From positions 129,001 through 193,000 of the forward strand of contig NZ_JONW01000005.1 of the NCBI RefSeq assembly GCF_000712075.1: 64,000 bases of DNA, given 5' to 3'. Shown piece by piece: positions 45,801 to 52,493 of the stretch. This DNA comes from Caulobacter sp. UNC358MFTsu5.1 (GTDB lineage Bacteria; Pseudomonadota; Alphaproteobacteria; Caulobacterales; Caulobacteraceae). Every line of letters begins with the position of its first letter. Position 1 is the stretch's first letter. Both the position numbers and the translations under genes were made by a program. The notes below the pieces were generated by a model. That model did not search any database. It was not told the origin of the DNA and saw nothing but the letters and a program-made list of their open reading frames with translations.

Positions 45801-45942
45801 GCGTAAGATACTCTTCTTCGATGCAGCTGTTGCTCTGCCGGTCGGACCAGTCGCCGAGATAGTCATATTTAAGCTCATCGCGGAGGAGCTCGATCACTCT
45901 CCGCTGCGTCGCGCGCTCTGCCTTGCCGACGTGATCGCTCAT
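42892..45942 (-). CDS. hsdR: Type I restriction endonuclease subunit R
   Basis: A 1016-aa motor-nuclease. The N-terminal PD-(D/E)xK nuclease has Asp136 in RRPDLVLY, then Glu150 and Lys152 in GVIELKSSR. The superfamily 2 helicase has a Walker A near residue 280 (HTQGSGKSIVMVLLAKW), DECHR and VGFTGTPLLKQD, with a C-terminal helicase lobe (LLTGFDAPSCTYLYID). It translocates and cuts DNA lacking the host methylation pattern. It overlaps hsdS by 4 bp (ATGA). Codon use is less GC-extreme than flanking chromosomal genes, fitting horizontal transfer. Full length. Confidence 0.96.
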   Translation of the reverse strand: MSDHVGKAERATQRRVIELLRDELKYDYLGDWSDRQSNSCIEEEYLTPWLKGRGHSDAQIAAATYRLRLEAINSSRSLYDNNKAVYSLLRYGVPVKVEAGKVTELVTVIDWKNPEANDFAVAEEVTLKGGHERRPDLVLYINGIAVGVIELKSSRVSIGDGIRQLLSNQMPEFNEAFFATTQIVFAGNDSEGLQYGTIGTQEKFFLKWKEDEDDNARFKLDKYLLKLCRKGRLIELMHDFVLFDGGQKKLPRVHQYFGIKAAQEHVRQRKGGIIWHTQGSGKSIVMVLLAKWILEKNPNARIAIITDRDELDKQIKRVFTDAGEQIHRTSSGRDLMAKLGQAAPRLLCSLVHKFGRKGDEFDAFIKELEEQPSVAVGEVFVFVDECHRTQSGKLHRAMKAMMPNAVFVGFTGTPLLKQDKATSLEVFGSYIHTYKFSEAVDDEVVLDLVYEARDIDQKLGSEDKIEAWFDAKTKGLNHWQKDELKKKWGTMQTVLSSRHRIERIVMDIAHDFGVKPRLSDDRGNAILVASSIYEACKFYEAFQKTTLKGRCALVTSYNPQAQDVTKEETGANSETDKQFIYNTYTALLKDVEAKPGMSRTESYEEDVKDRFIHQPVNMKLLIVVDKLLTGFDAPSCTYLYIDKSMQDHGLFQAICRTNRLDGEDKEFGHIVDYKDLFKKVENAISVYTSEIDDSAGGASPEILIKDRLEKGRERLDDALEVLATLCEPVEPPRGELEHIRYFCGNTEIATDLEEHEPQRAALYKAVASLVRSYAGIADEMEEAGYSKDDITRIKGQVEHYVRLRDMIKLASSEVLDLKAYEADMRHLIDTYIEADEPRKISPFDGISLVDLIVKSGIAAVIAGQLGGLKGDQQAIAETIENNVRSKIVKEHLNDPAYYERISALLEEIIRARKAKAIDYEAYLKRIAEIAAQLSKGAAAAAPPTLDTPGKRALFNNLGENEELALRVDHAVKDARPDGWRGVEPKERVIKAAMYDVLGEEAEVERVFAIIKAQREY

Positions 45943-47159
45943 GCGAATGCCACCCGAGAGGCAAGGAGCTCTCGTCCCATGCCTTGCTTGATCTTGCGAG
46001 CCTTATCAAGGCGAAGGCTTAGGGCTTCGATCTCTCGATCTAGGTCCGAAAGAACACAAGCGATCGCGACTTGCTCGTCCGGGGGTGGCACATCCAGCTT
46101 GATGGCGGACAGGAGGCGGCCATTTGTCAGAGCCCGCGTCGTGTACGAAGCGGTCGCCATGATCTGACGGCGTACATACTCTGAGCGGAGAACGTGACCT
46201 GCGAAGGCTGGCTTCAGTAGGTCTTGCTTTGGCCTAGCACGGAGGACGAAGCCACTGAAGACAGCGTTTGCCAGCTCGTCAGTCAGTACGGATGCCATGC
46301 CGATTTCGTCGACCGTTTCGGAGGTTCTCGTGAAAAAGACGTCGTCCTTGCGGGCCGAGTAGTTGGATCGCTCGACCGCGCTGACCGTCACCCTGCCTGC
46401 GAGGCTATTCGGCCGAATATAGGGACTAGAGAACACATCCATGTAGTTGATGATAGGCGTGCCGATCCCAAAGAACCGCTTCTCCTTGTTGAGCCCATTT
46501 TTGAACTCGTAGGCGTCACTGAGGGTGTGCGAATTCCAAGCTTGCGTGAAACCGGCAAGGCGACGTTCACCAGTCAGCAGCTCCTGTGCAAACCCTTGCT
46601 TGATCGCCTTCTTCTTAGTGATGAGTGCCTGAATTCCATCTATCTGAGCGTCAGCGTCGAGGAGCTTGCGCGCGACATCTTCCTGCTCTGCGATGGTAGA
46701 CGGGAGAGGAACATAGAGATTGTTGAGATCGCGCAGGTTGACAACGATCTGAGCGGAGCCAGCGCTCGGCTTCAGAAACTCAGCTCTGCCAACTGAAGAG
46801 TTCAGGTAGCAAGTCAGGAACTCTGGCAGCAACTCGTCGGTGGGTCGAAGCAACCCGACGGCGCGCGAGATATTCGCGCCTTCAAGGTCTGGCGGAACCA
46901 CCGCGGCCTCGCCTGGGTAGCCGACGAGCGCAATCAAGACGTCGCCCATCTTGACGATGGTTCGCCTAAACTCGTCGCTTTTCGCGGGCGATACATGGGG
47001 CATGTCCCGGCCGATCCGGCCGGCCTTGATGTCGCCGCCGCGCACCATCGGCACACCGCTGCGCACGAAGGTCCCGGCGGTGACGATGCCATAAGTCGCA
47101 TCCTGACTAAGCAGCGAGCGAAGGCGGGTCGGGGTCCACTCTGAACGGTTTGCTACCAT
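45939..47159 (-). CDS. hsdS: Type I restriction-modification specificity subunit
   Basis: A 406-aa protein with the expected layout of two target-recognition domains separated and followed by conserved helices. The helix repeats are QEDVARKLLDADAQIDGIQA with KKKAIKQGFAQELLTG, and LSDLDREIEALSLRLDKARK with IKQGMGRELLAS. The first TRD begins WTPTRLRSLLSQDATYGIVT. The recognition sequence cannot be read from the protein. It overlaps hsdM by 7 bp and hsdR by 4 bp, so all three are coupled. Confidence 0.93.
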   Translation of the reverse strand: MVANRSEWTPTRLRSLLSQDATYGIVTAGTFVRSGVPMVRGGDIKAGRIGRDMPHVSPAKSDEFRRTIVKMGDVLIALVGYPGEAAVVPPDLEGANISRAVGLLRPTDELLPEFLTCYLNSSVGRAEFLKPSAGSAQIVVNLRDLNNLYVPLPSTIAEQEDVARKLLDADAQIDGIQALITKKKAIKQGFAQELLTGERRLAGFTQAWNSHTLSDAYEFKNGLNKEKRFFGIGTPIINYMDVFSSPYIRPNSLAGRVTVSAVERSNYSARKDDVFFTRTSETVDEIGMASVLTDELANAVFSGFVLRARPKQDLLKPAFAGHVLRSEYVRRQIMATASYTTRALTNGRLLSAIKLDVPPPDEQVAIACVLSDLDREIEALSLRLDKARKIKQGMGRELLASRVAFA

Positions 47160-49579
47160 GCGAACCCCATGGCCTTGAGATGGCCCTCAACCTTGGCTGA
47201 TAGCTGCTCCGTGTTTGCGATCAGTGTCGGGAGAGACGTTTCATAGCGATCCGCGAGGGTTCGCGCCCTATCAGTCAATGTCTGGCTAATTCGATCCATC
47301 TCGCCGTGAATGTCAGCGTCCACCCGAGCGAGCCACTTTTCGTCGACGGCAAGGATCTGAACCTCTGGCTCGGTGAGCTTGGCGTACTGCGCGAGTGCTT
47401 TGGCGTCGAGTTCTGCCTCGGCGCGCTTCAGCCGCCTTTTGAGATCAGCCTCAACTTCCGAGAGGCGCAGCCACTCCTGAAGGGCTGCCAGTTCCTCCTC
47501 GGTGTCGGCTGCGCCCTTGAGGTCCTTTGTCTGTGCCTTGACGGACTTGGCCGTGATCTTGCGCTTGTCGCCTTCGCCCTCGACGACGTCGCTCAATAGC
47601 CCGTCGTCGCCGGCGTTCTCATCCTCGTAAGTCGCCAAGGCGTCCGACGCTGCTTCAAGACTGGCGGTGAGCGTTTCAATCTCCGCTTGGTCGGTCTCGA
47701 AGTAACGCGCGACGATCAGGTCCTTAGGCACGAGGTCGCAGGCCCAACCCTTGTCCTTCTCCCTACCCTTCTTGTCCTTCTCGATGATCCGGTAGGGGAT
47801 CGCCTTCCAGCCGTCCTGCGCGACGGCGTAAACGTCGTCCTGCATCGTCTCCGCCCAGTAGTCCATGAGGTGCTGGTAGACGTCGTATTTGTCGATGAGG
47901 GGCTTGCCGGCGTAGTGGCCGAGGAGGCTCTCCGAAGTCTCGAAGATCACGTCATTGGGGTGGACGCCAACCTTCAATGCCTTCAGCTTCTGCGCGGCCT
48001 TCGTGCGCCAAGCAGCGAAGTGATCGCCCATCGATTTGATGAACGCGGCGAACTCCGGGTGCTCGTAGATCGTCGCCTTGATCGCCGCTTTCTCGGTCGC
48101 GAGCGCTACATAGCCAGGGCGCAGATCGCGGAAGAGCGCTGACCTCAACCCGGGGCACACTGCCCAATAGGCTTGAAGCGCATCGATATCGGCTTGCGGG
48201 ATGCCGCCGCGGAGGTGGCCCTCGATATCCTGCCGGTCCTCCTGCTTCTGGCTGTCGATGTAGCGGGGGAGATTGAGGTTGAACTCGTTCTTCTCGATCT
48301 CTTCGAACGGGACCATGCGGGAGTAGCCAGGGAGATCGGCGAGCTTCGTGAAGGCGTCGACAATCTTGTGGATGTCCTGCACGCGGAGGCGGTTCTTGGG
48401 GCCGTCTTTGATGAAGCCCTGAGAAGCGTCGACGATGAAGATGCCTTTACGGGCCTGCGCGTCCTTCTTGTCGATCAGGACGATGCAGGCGGGGATGCCG
48501 GTCCCGTAGAACAGGTTCGCCGGTAGGCCGATGATGCCTTTGATGTAGCCCCTGCGGACGAGCGAGCGGCGGATCTCGGCTTCCGCGCCCCCGCGGAAGA
48601 GTACGCCGTGGGGCAGGATGCAGGCGCCGGTCCCGGTGCTCTTCAGGGAGCGGACGATGTGAAGGAGGTAGGCATAGTCGCCTTGCTTCGCCGGCGGGAT
48701 GCCGAAGCCTTTGAAGCGGCCATGCTTGTCTTTGAGCGTGTCCAGGCCGGTGCTCCAGCGCTTGTCGCTGAAGGGCGGATTGGCGACGACAAAGTCGAAG
48801 GATTTGACGGTTTCACCGTCGAGGAATTTCGGGTCGGTGAGCGTGTTGCCTTGCTCCACGATGGCGGTCGGGTTGTCGTGGAGGATCATGTTCATGCGCG
48901 CGAGGCCGCTGGTCGCCGCGTCTTTCTCCTGGCCGTAGAGAGTGACCTTGGCCTGCGCCTCGTCGCCGACCTTGAGGAGCAGTGATCCTGAGCCGCAGGT
49001 GGGGTCATAGACGGTCGTGTCGTTACTGGTCGCGGCCTGGCGGATGCCGATGATCTGCGCCATGACCCGGCTGACTTCGGCCGGCGTGTAGAATTGACCT
49101 TTGGACTTGCCACTCTCCGTCGCGAAGTGACGCATCAGATATTCGTAGGCGTCGCCGAGAATGTCGTCGCCTTCGGCGCGGTTCTTAGAGAAGTCGAGGC
49201 TCGGCGCTTCGAAGATGGCGATGAGGTCCGTCAGGCGATCGACCATCTCCTTCCCGGAACCGAGCTTCACCGCGTCGTTGAAATCGGGGAAGTCCGCCTG
49301 GTTGAGCTGCTGGTTCGCGGCCGCCAGAGGCGCGATGATCTTCTTATTGATCTGGTCGCCGATGTCCGGCTTGCCCTTGAGCGCCACCATGTCGGCGAAC
49401 GACGCGCCTTCGGGGATATTGATCGGCGCGAACTTCCGGCCCGCGTATTTGTCGCTCACATATTTGATGAACAGAAGCGAGAGGACGTAGTCCTTATACT
49501 GGCTCGCATCCATCCCGCCGCGCAGCGCGTCGCAGCTCGCCCAGATTGAGCTGTAGAGTTCGGATTTCTTGATAGCCAT
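47153..49579 (-). CDS. hsdM: Type I DNA N6-adenine methyltransferase subunit M
   Basis: An 808-aa protein. The N-terminal helical domain is followed by the methyltransferase: the AdoMet motif DPTCGSGSLLLK (192-203) and the catalytic NPPF (267-270). The C-terminal part beyond residue about 480 (QADIDALQAYWAVCPGLRSA onward) includes a long coiled-coil stretch (EIETLTASLEAASDALATYE; DLKRRLKRAEAELDAKALAQ) and makes it much longer than the classic HsdM of about 500 aa, as in one large subfamily. The ATG at 49579 (MAIKKSELYSS) is the family start. First gene of the operon. Confidence 0.94.
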   Translation of the reverse strand: MAIKKSELYSSIWASCDALRGGMDASQYKDYVLSLLFIKYVSDKYAGRKFAPINIPEGASFADMVALKGKPDIGDQINKKIIAPLAAANQQLNQADFPDFNDAVKLGSGKEMVDRLTDLIAIFEAPSLDFSKNRAEGDDILGDAYEYLMRHFATESGKSKGQFYTPAEVSRVMAQIIGIRQAATSNDTTVYDPTCGSGSLLLKVGDEAQAKVTLYGQEKDAATSGLARMNMILHDNPTAIVEQGNTLTDPKFLDGETVKSFDFVVANPPFSDKRWSTGLDTLKDKHGRFKGFGIPPAKQGDYAYLLHIVRSLKSTGTGACILPHGVLFRGGAEAEIRRSLVRRGYIKGIIGLPANLFYGTGIPACIVLIDKKDAQARKGIFIVDASQGFIKDGPKNRLRVQDIHKIVDAFTKLADLPGYSRMVPFEEIEKNEFNLNLPRYIDSQKQEDRQDIEGHLRGGIPQADIDALQAYWAVCPGLRSALFRDLRPGYVALATEKAAIKATIYEHPEFAAFIKSMGDHFAAWRTKAAQKLKALKVGVHPNDVIFETSESLLGHYAGKPLIDKYDVYQHLMDYWAETMQDDVYAVAQDGWKAIPYRIIEKDKKGREKDKGWACDLVPKDLIVARYFETDQAEIETLTASLEAASDALATYEDENAGDDGLLSDVVEGEGDKRKITAKSVKAQTKDLKGAADTEEELAALQEWLRLSEVEADLKRRLKRAEAELDAKALAQYAKLTEPEVQILAVDEKWLARVDADIHGEMDRISQTLTDRARTLADRYETSLPTLIANTEQLSAKVEGHLKAMGFAW

Positions 49580-50053
49580 TCGCACTCGTCCAAGCCGCGA
49601 GCCTCAAGACGGCAGTCCGGCGATTCCCACCCATTGTGCGCGATCCGGGGGCCTCCCGATAGTGCTACGAAGGGGGCTTGGACTTCTGCAGAAGCTCTAG
49701 TCGGTGCCGGTCGCTCAAACTCCGAAGATCAGGTGAGCGTCGGCTGCTGACAGCGCGCGGCGAAGCTTGAATTGAGGGCGGAAGGCAGCCCTTCCGAACG
49801 TCGCCTAAGAGGCATGTTTGCCCGCTCGCGGATCGAAGTCGGAGGGGCCACCGCCGGCGCCGGGAAGCGGACCTTCCGAAGGTCAGAGAAGAGTCATTAT
49901 CGGTGGTTCCGACTCAGCCGCTCTAGCCGATCGCGTCAGCGATCGTCACCCGGATGGGCCGAGACCGCGGAGCGGGCTCGGCGGCGGCCGGCGCGGTTTG
50001 CCGCGTCCGGCGCCGTAGAGCGCGGTCGCGCGCCTAGCGCGCGAGACGCCCAA
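49580..50053. other. 474-bp intergenic region upstream of hsdM
   Basis: No supportable gene. The hsdM promoter must lie here. A small inverted repeat GATCGC-GTCA-GCGATC occurs near 49929-49944. Composition is uneven, and no tRNA or integrase remnant was found that would mark an island end. Confidence 0.4.
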
Positions 50054-50311
50054 TCAGATTTCGATCTTGTCGGGGGCATGAGCCAGGAACGTGGCGAACA
50101 ACTCCTCGGGCCGCCGGCCCATAGCTCGGGCAAGAGCGATAAATTCAAGCACGTCGATGCGCCTCTGCGATCGCTCAATCAATGAAATGAAAGTCTGGTC
50201 TTTTCCGACACGCTCGCCGAGTTCTGCCTGGGTGAGACCCGACTGCTTACGCGCGCCAATCATGATTTCAACAAGTGCGCTGTGCGCGCCCTCGAATATA
50301 GTTTTTGGCAT
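50054..50311 (-). CDS. XRE-family repressor, copy 1
   Basis: An 85-aa Cro/C1-type regulator with helix-turn-helix QSGLTQAELGERVGKDQTFI followed by SLIERSQRRIDVLEFIALAR. It has no separate effector domain. It is paralogous to the gene at 50387, with the same helix order and much identity, including QTFISLIERSQRR versus QSFISLIERSQRR. An inverted repeat 36 bp upstream is shared with the paralogue, so each probably binds the same site. Confidence 0.85.
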   Translation of the reverse strand: MPKTIFEGAHSALVEIMIGARKQSGLTQAELGERVGKDQTFISLIERSQRRIDVLEFIALARAMGRRPEELFATFLAHAPDKIEI

Positions 50312-50347
50312 GGAGAGCCGACCAGGAATTGGACCGGCAACCCAGGT

Positions 50348-50381
50348 ATATGGAAAAAGGCCGTATGCACTTTTTCCGTAT
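50348..50381. promoter_or_regulatory. Operator copy 1: ATATGGAAAA-N14-TTTTCCGTAT
   Basis: A 34-bp inverted repeat with the central CGTATGCA, 36 bp before XRE copy 1. Arm sequence, 14-bp spacer, central octamer and distance to the start codon all match operator copy 2. Confidence 0.7.
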
Positions 50382-50386
50382 TTTCC

Positions 50387-50638
50387 TCAATCTGACATCG
50401 CTTGAGCTTGTAGCAGCGCTTTGAATATCACTTCGACGTCTTCGTTCATTGCTCTGCTCAGCGCGATGAATTCCACCACATCGACGCGCCGCTGGCTTCT
50501 TTCGATCAGTGAGATAAAGCTCTGGCTTCGACCGACCCGCCGGCCGAGTTCTGCTTGTTTGAGGCCCGATTTCTTGCGCGCGTCGATCAATAGCTCGACA
50601 AGCCGTCTATGCCCTTCATCGAAAATTGAACTCGCCAT
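50387..50638 (-). CDS. XRE-family repressor, copy 2
   Basis: An 83-aa Cro/C1-type regulator beginning MASSIFDEGHRRLVELLIDA, with HTH KSGLKQAELGRRVGRSQSFI. The ATG at 50638 is chosen because it aligns with copy 1 and leaves the operator (50673-50706) upstream; a Met 27 bp earlier is possible. It is divergent from the lasso-locus ECF sigma gene at 50750 with the operator between them, so it may also repress that gene. Confidence 0.85.
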   Translation of the reverse strand: MASSIFDEGHRRLVELLIDARKKSGLKQAELGRRVGRSQSFISLIERSQRRVDVVEFIALSRAMNEDVEVIFKALLQAQAMSD

Positions 50639-50672
50639 TTGGGCCGACCAATCGTTGATCGGCAAAGCACCT

Positions 50673-50706
50673 ATACGGAAAATTCGCGTATGCAGTTTTT
50701 CCGTAT
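50673..50706. promoter_or_regulatory. Operator copy 2: ATACGGAAAA-N14-TTTTCCGTAT
   Basis: A perfect 10-bp-arm inverted repeat with 14-bp spacer and central CGTATGCA, 35 bp before XRE copy 2 and 44 bp before the ECF sigma factor ATG. It can affect both divergent promoters. Confidence 0.7.
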
Positions 50707-50749
50707 TTCGGTAGGATTCACCCCGTGCCTGCTCGGTCCGGGATGTTTC

Positions 50750-51271
50750 ATGTCTCCGCTAGACGTCCAGTTCACCGCCCCCGACGCCCCGCCCTCCGAG
50801 GACGGGCGGCCGCCGCTGGCCGACGCCTATCTGCGCCACCGCGCCTGGCTGACGGCGCTTCTGGTTCGGCGCTACGGGCCTGACGAGGCCGCCGACATCG
50901 CCCAGGACACCTGGCTGCGGATCCACCGCTACATCCCGCCCGCCCCGATCCGCAGCCCCAGGTCCCTGCTGGCCCGCATCGCCCTGAACCTGGCCGCCAA
51001 CCGCCTGCGCAAGACCGCCCGCGAGACCGCGACCGATCCGGGTCATGACGACCTGGCCGGCCAGGTGATCGACCAGAGCCAGGAGCAGGCGGTCTTTTTC
51101 GAACAGATGTTGCTCGCCTTACCGCCAAAGTTGCGCGATGTTTTCGCCCTCAGCCACGTGATGGGGCTCACCTATCGCGAGATCGCGCAACTTCGCGGGA
51201 TTTCGGTCAAGGCGGTGGAAAAGCGAATGACCCAGGCGATCGCCCGGTGCGCCGACATGGTCCGGGGCTAG
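50750..51271 (+). CDS. FecI-type ECF sigma factor of the lasso locus
   Basis: A 173-aa extracytoplasmic-function sigma factor. Region 2 is WLTALLVRRYGPDEAADIAQ with DTWLRIHRY, and region 4 is LALPPKLRDVFALSHVMGLT with YREIAQLRGISVKAVEKRMT. It pairs with the FecR-type gene 12 bp downstream and the STN-containing TonB receptor, the cell-surface signalling arrangement of the FecIR system. It probably activates the receptor/isopeptidase or lasso genes when lasso peptide is bound. The ATG at 50750 leaves the XRE operator in the promoter. Confidence 0.9.
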   Translation: MSPLDVQFTAPDAPPSEDGRPPLADAYLRHRAWLTALLVRRYGPDEAADIAQDTWLRIHRYIPPAPIRSPRSLLARIALNLAANRLRKTARETATDPGHDDLAGQVIDQSQEQAVFFEQMLLALPPKLRDVFALSHVMGLTYREIAQLRGISVKAVEKRMTQAIARCADMVRG

Positions 51272-51283
51272 TCAGGCCCGGCC

Positions 51284-52306
51284 ATGATCGAGAATGGAAC
51301 CACGGCGCCGGACGCCCGGGACCGGCGCGCGCAGAGCGAGGCGGCGGCCTGGTACGCCAAGCTGGCGGGCCAGCGCGTCAGCAACGCCGACCTGGCGGCC
51401 TTCTACGCGTGGCGGTCCGACACGCTCAACGACGCGGCCTATACGCGGGTCGAGGCCCTGGCGACCCAGACCCGGGCCCTGGCCGACGATCCCCGGCTGC
51501 GGGCGATCGCCGAGGCGGCCGCGCGCCGCCCCAAGGAAAAGCCCTCGCTGCCGGCCCGGCTTGGCCGCCGCCCCTGGGCGACGACGGCGGGGTTCGGGTC
51601 GGTGCTGGCGGCCACGGCCTTGCTGGCCGGCCTCTTCGTCGCCACACCCTGGAACCAGAAGACCTACAGCACCGCCGTGGGCGAGCGCCGGGCGATCAGC
51701 CTGCAGGACGGCTCGACCATCGAGCTGAACACCGACAGTCAGGTGCGCGTGCGCCTGACGGACAAACGGCGCGCCCTGGTCCTGGACCGGGGCCAGGCGA
51801 TGTTCGCCGTCGCCCACGATCCGAGCCGCCCGTTCGTCGTCACCGCCGACGACACGGCCGTGCGCGCGATCGGCACGCGCTTCGAGGTCTATCGCCGCCA
51901 GGGCGCGGTGCGGGTGACGCTCGCCGAGGGCCGGGTGGAGGTGTCGCAGGACCGCCCCGGGACCAGACCCCTGACCCTCAACGCCGGGCAAGGCGTGGAG
52001 ATGGGCCGATCCGCCGCGCCCCGGCCCGCGTCGGTGGACGTCGCCGCCGCCACCGGCTGGACCGACGGGCGCCTGACCTTCAGGGACGCGCGCCTGGCCG
52101 ACGCGGTGGCCGAGGTCAACCGCTACAGCCGCCGCCAGGTGGTGCTGGGTCCGGGCGCGCCAGCCAATGAGCGGATCAACGGGGTGTTCGACGCCGGCGA
52201 CCTGGAGGCGTTCGTCACCGGCATGGCCGCGGCGCTGGACCTCAGGAGCGCGCCGCGCGCGGACGGCGGCTTCGAACTGACCCCGCGCCCCGCCCCAACC
52301 GGCTGA
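51284..52306 (+). CDS. FecR-type anti-sigma factor
   Basis: A 340-aa membrane protein. The N-terminal cytoplasmic domain (AQSEAAAWYAKLAGQRVSNA, then DLAAFYAWRSD) binds the sigma factor, followed by one TM segment (TTAGFGSVLAATALLAGLFV). The periplasmic FecR domain has GERRAISLQDGSTIELNTDS, AIGTRFEVYRRQGAVRVTLA and EGRVEV, with a C-terminal STN-like segment (LTFRDARLADAVAEVNRYSR). It relays receptor occupancy to the ECF sigma factor. Confidence 0.92.
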   Translation: MIENGTTAPDARDRRAQSEAAAWYAKLAGQRVSNADLAAFYAWRSDTLNDAAYTRVEALATQTRALADDPRLRAIAEAAARRPKEKPSLPARLGRRPWATTAGFGSVLAATALLAGLFVATPWNQKTYSTAVGERRAISLQDGSTIELNTDSQVRVRLTDKRRALVLDRGQAMFAVAHDPSRPFVVTADDTAVRAIGTRFEVYRRQGAVRVTLAEGRVEVSQDRPGTRPLTLNAGQGVEMGRSAAPRPASVDVAAATGWTDGRLTFRDARLADAVAEVNRYSRRQVVLGPGAPANERINGVFDAGDLEAFVTGMAAALDLRSAPRADGGFELTPRPAPTG

Positions 52307-52493
52307 CGCGGCTTCGCCGCGCCCACGGCCCGATCAGGCGGTCGCGTACAAGGCTTGCGACGCGCGCGGCGGCTTGACGTCATAAATCTTTCGCATCCCG
52401 GTAGGGTAGGACGCGCCCCGGCGTGTCTCACCCGCGTCGCGCTTCGACGACGGCCGCCATGGAGGCGGCGGCCAAGCGCCTTGGGGGATTGTG
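52307..52493. promoter_or_regulatory. Probable promoter region of the lasso receptor gene
   Basis: 187 bp between fecR and the receptor, no gene. It contains the relatively AT-rich GTCATAAATCTTTCGCATC about 100 bp before the receptor start, a likely place for a promoter of the locus ECF factor; no consensus is available to confirm. Confidence 0.35.
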
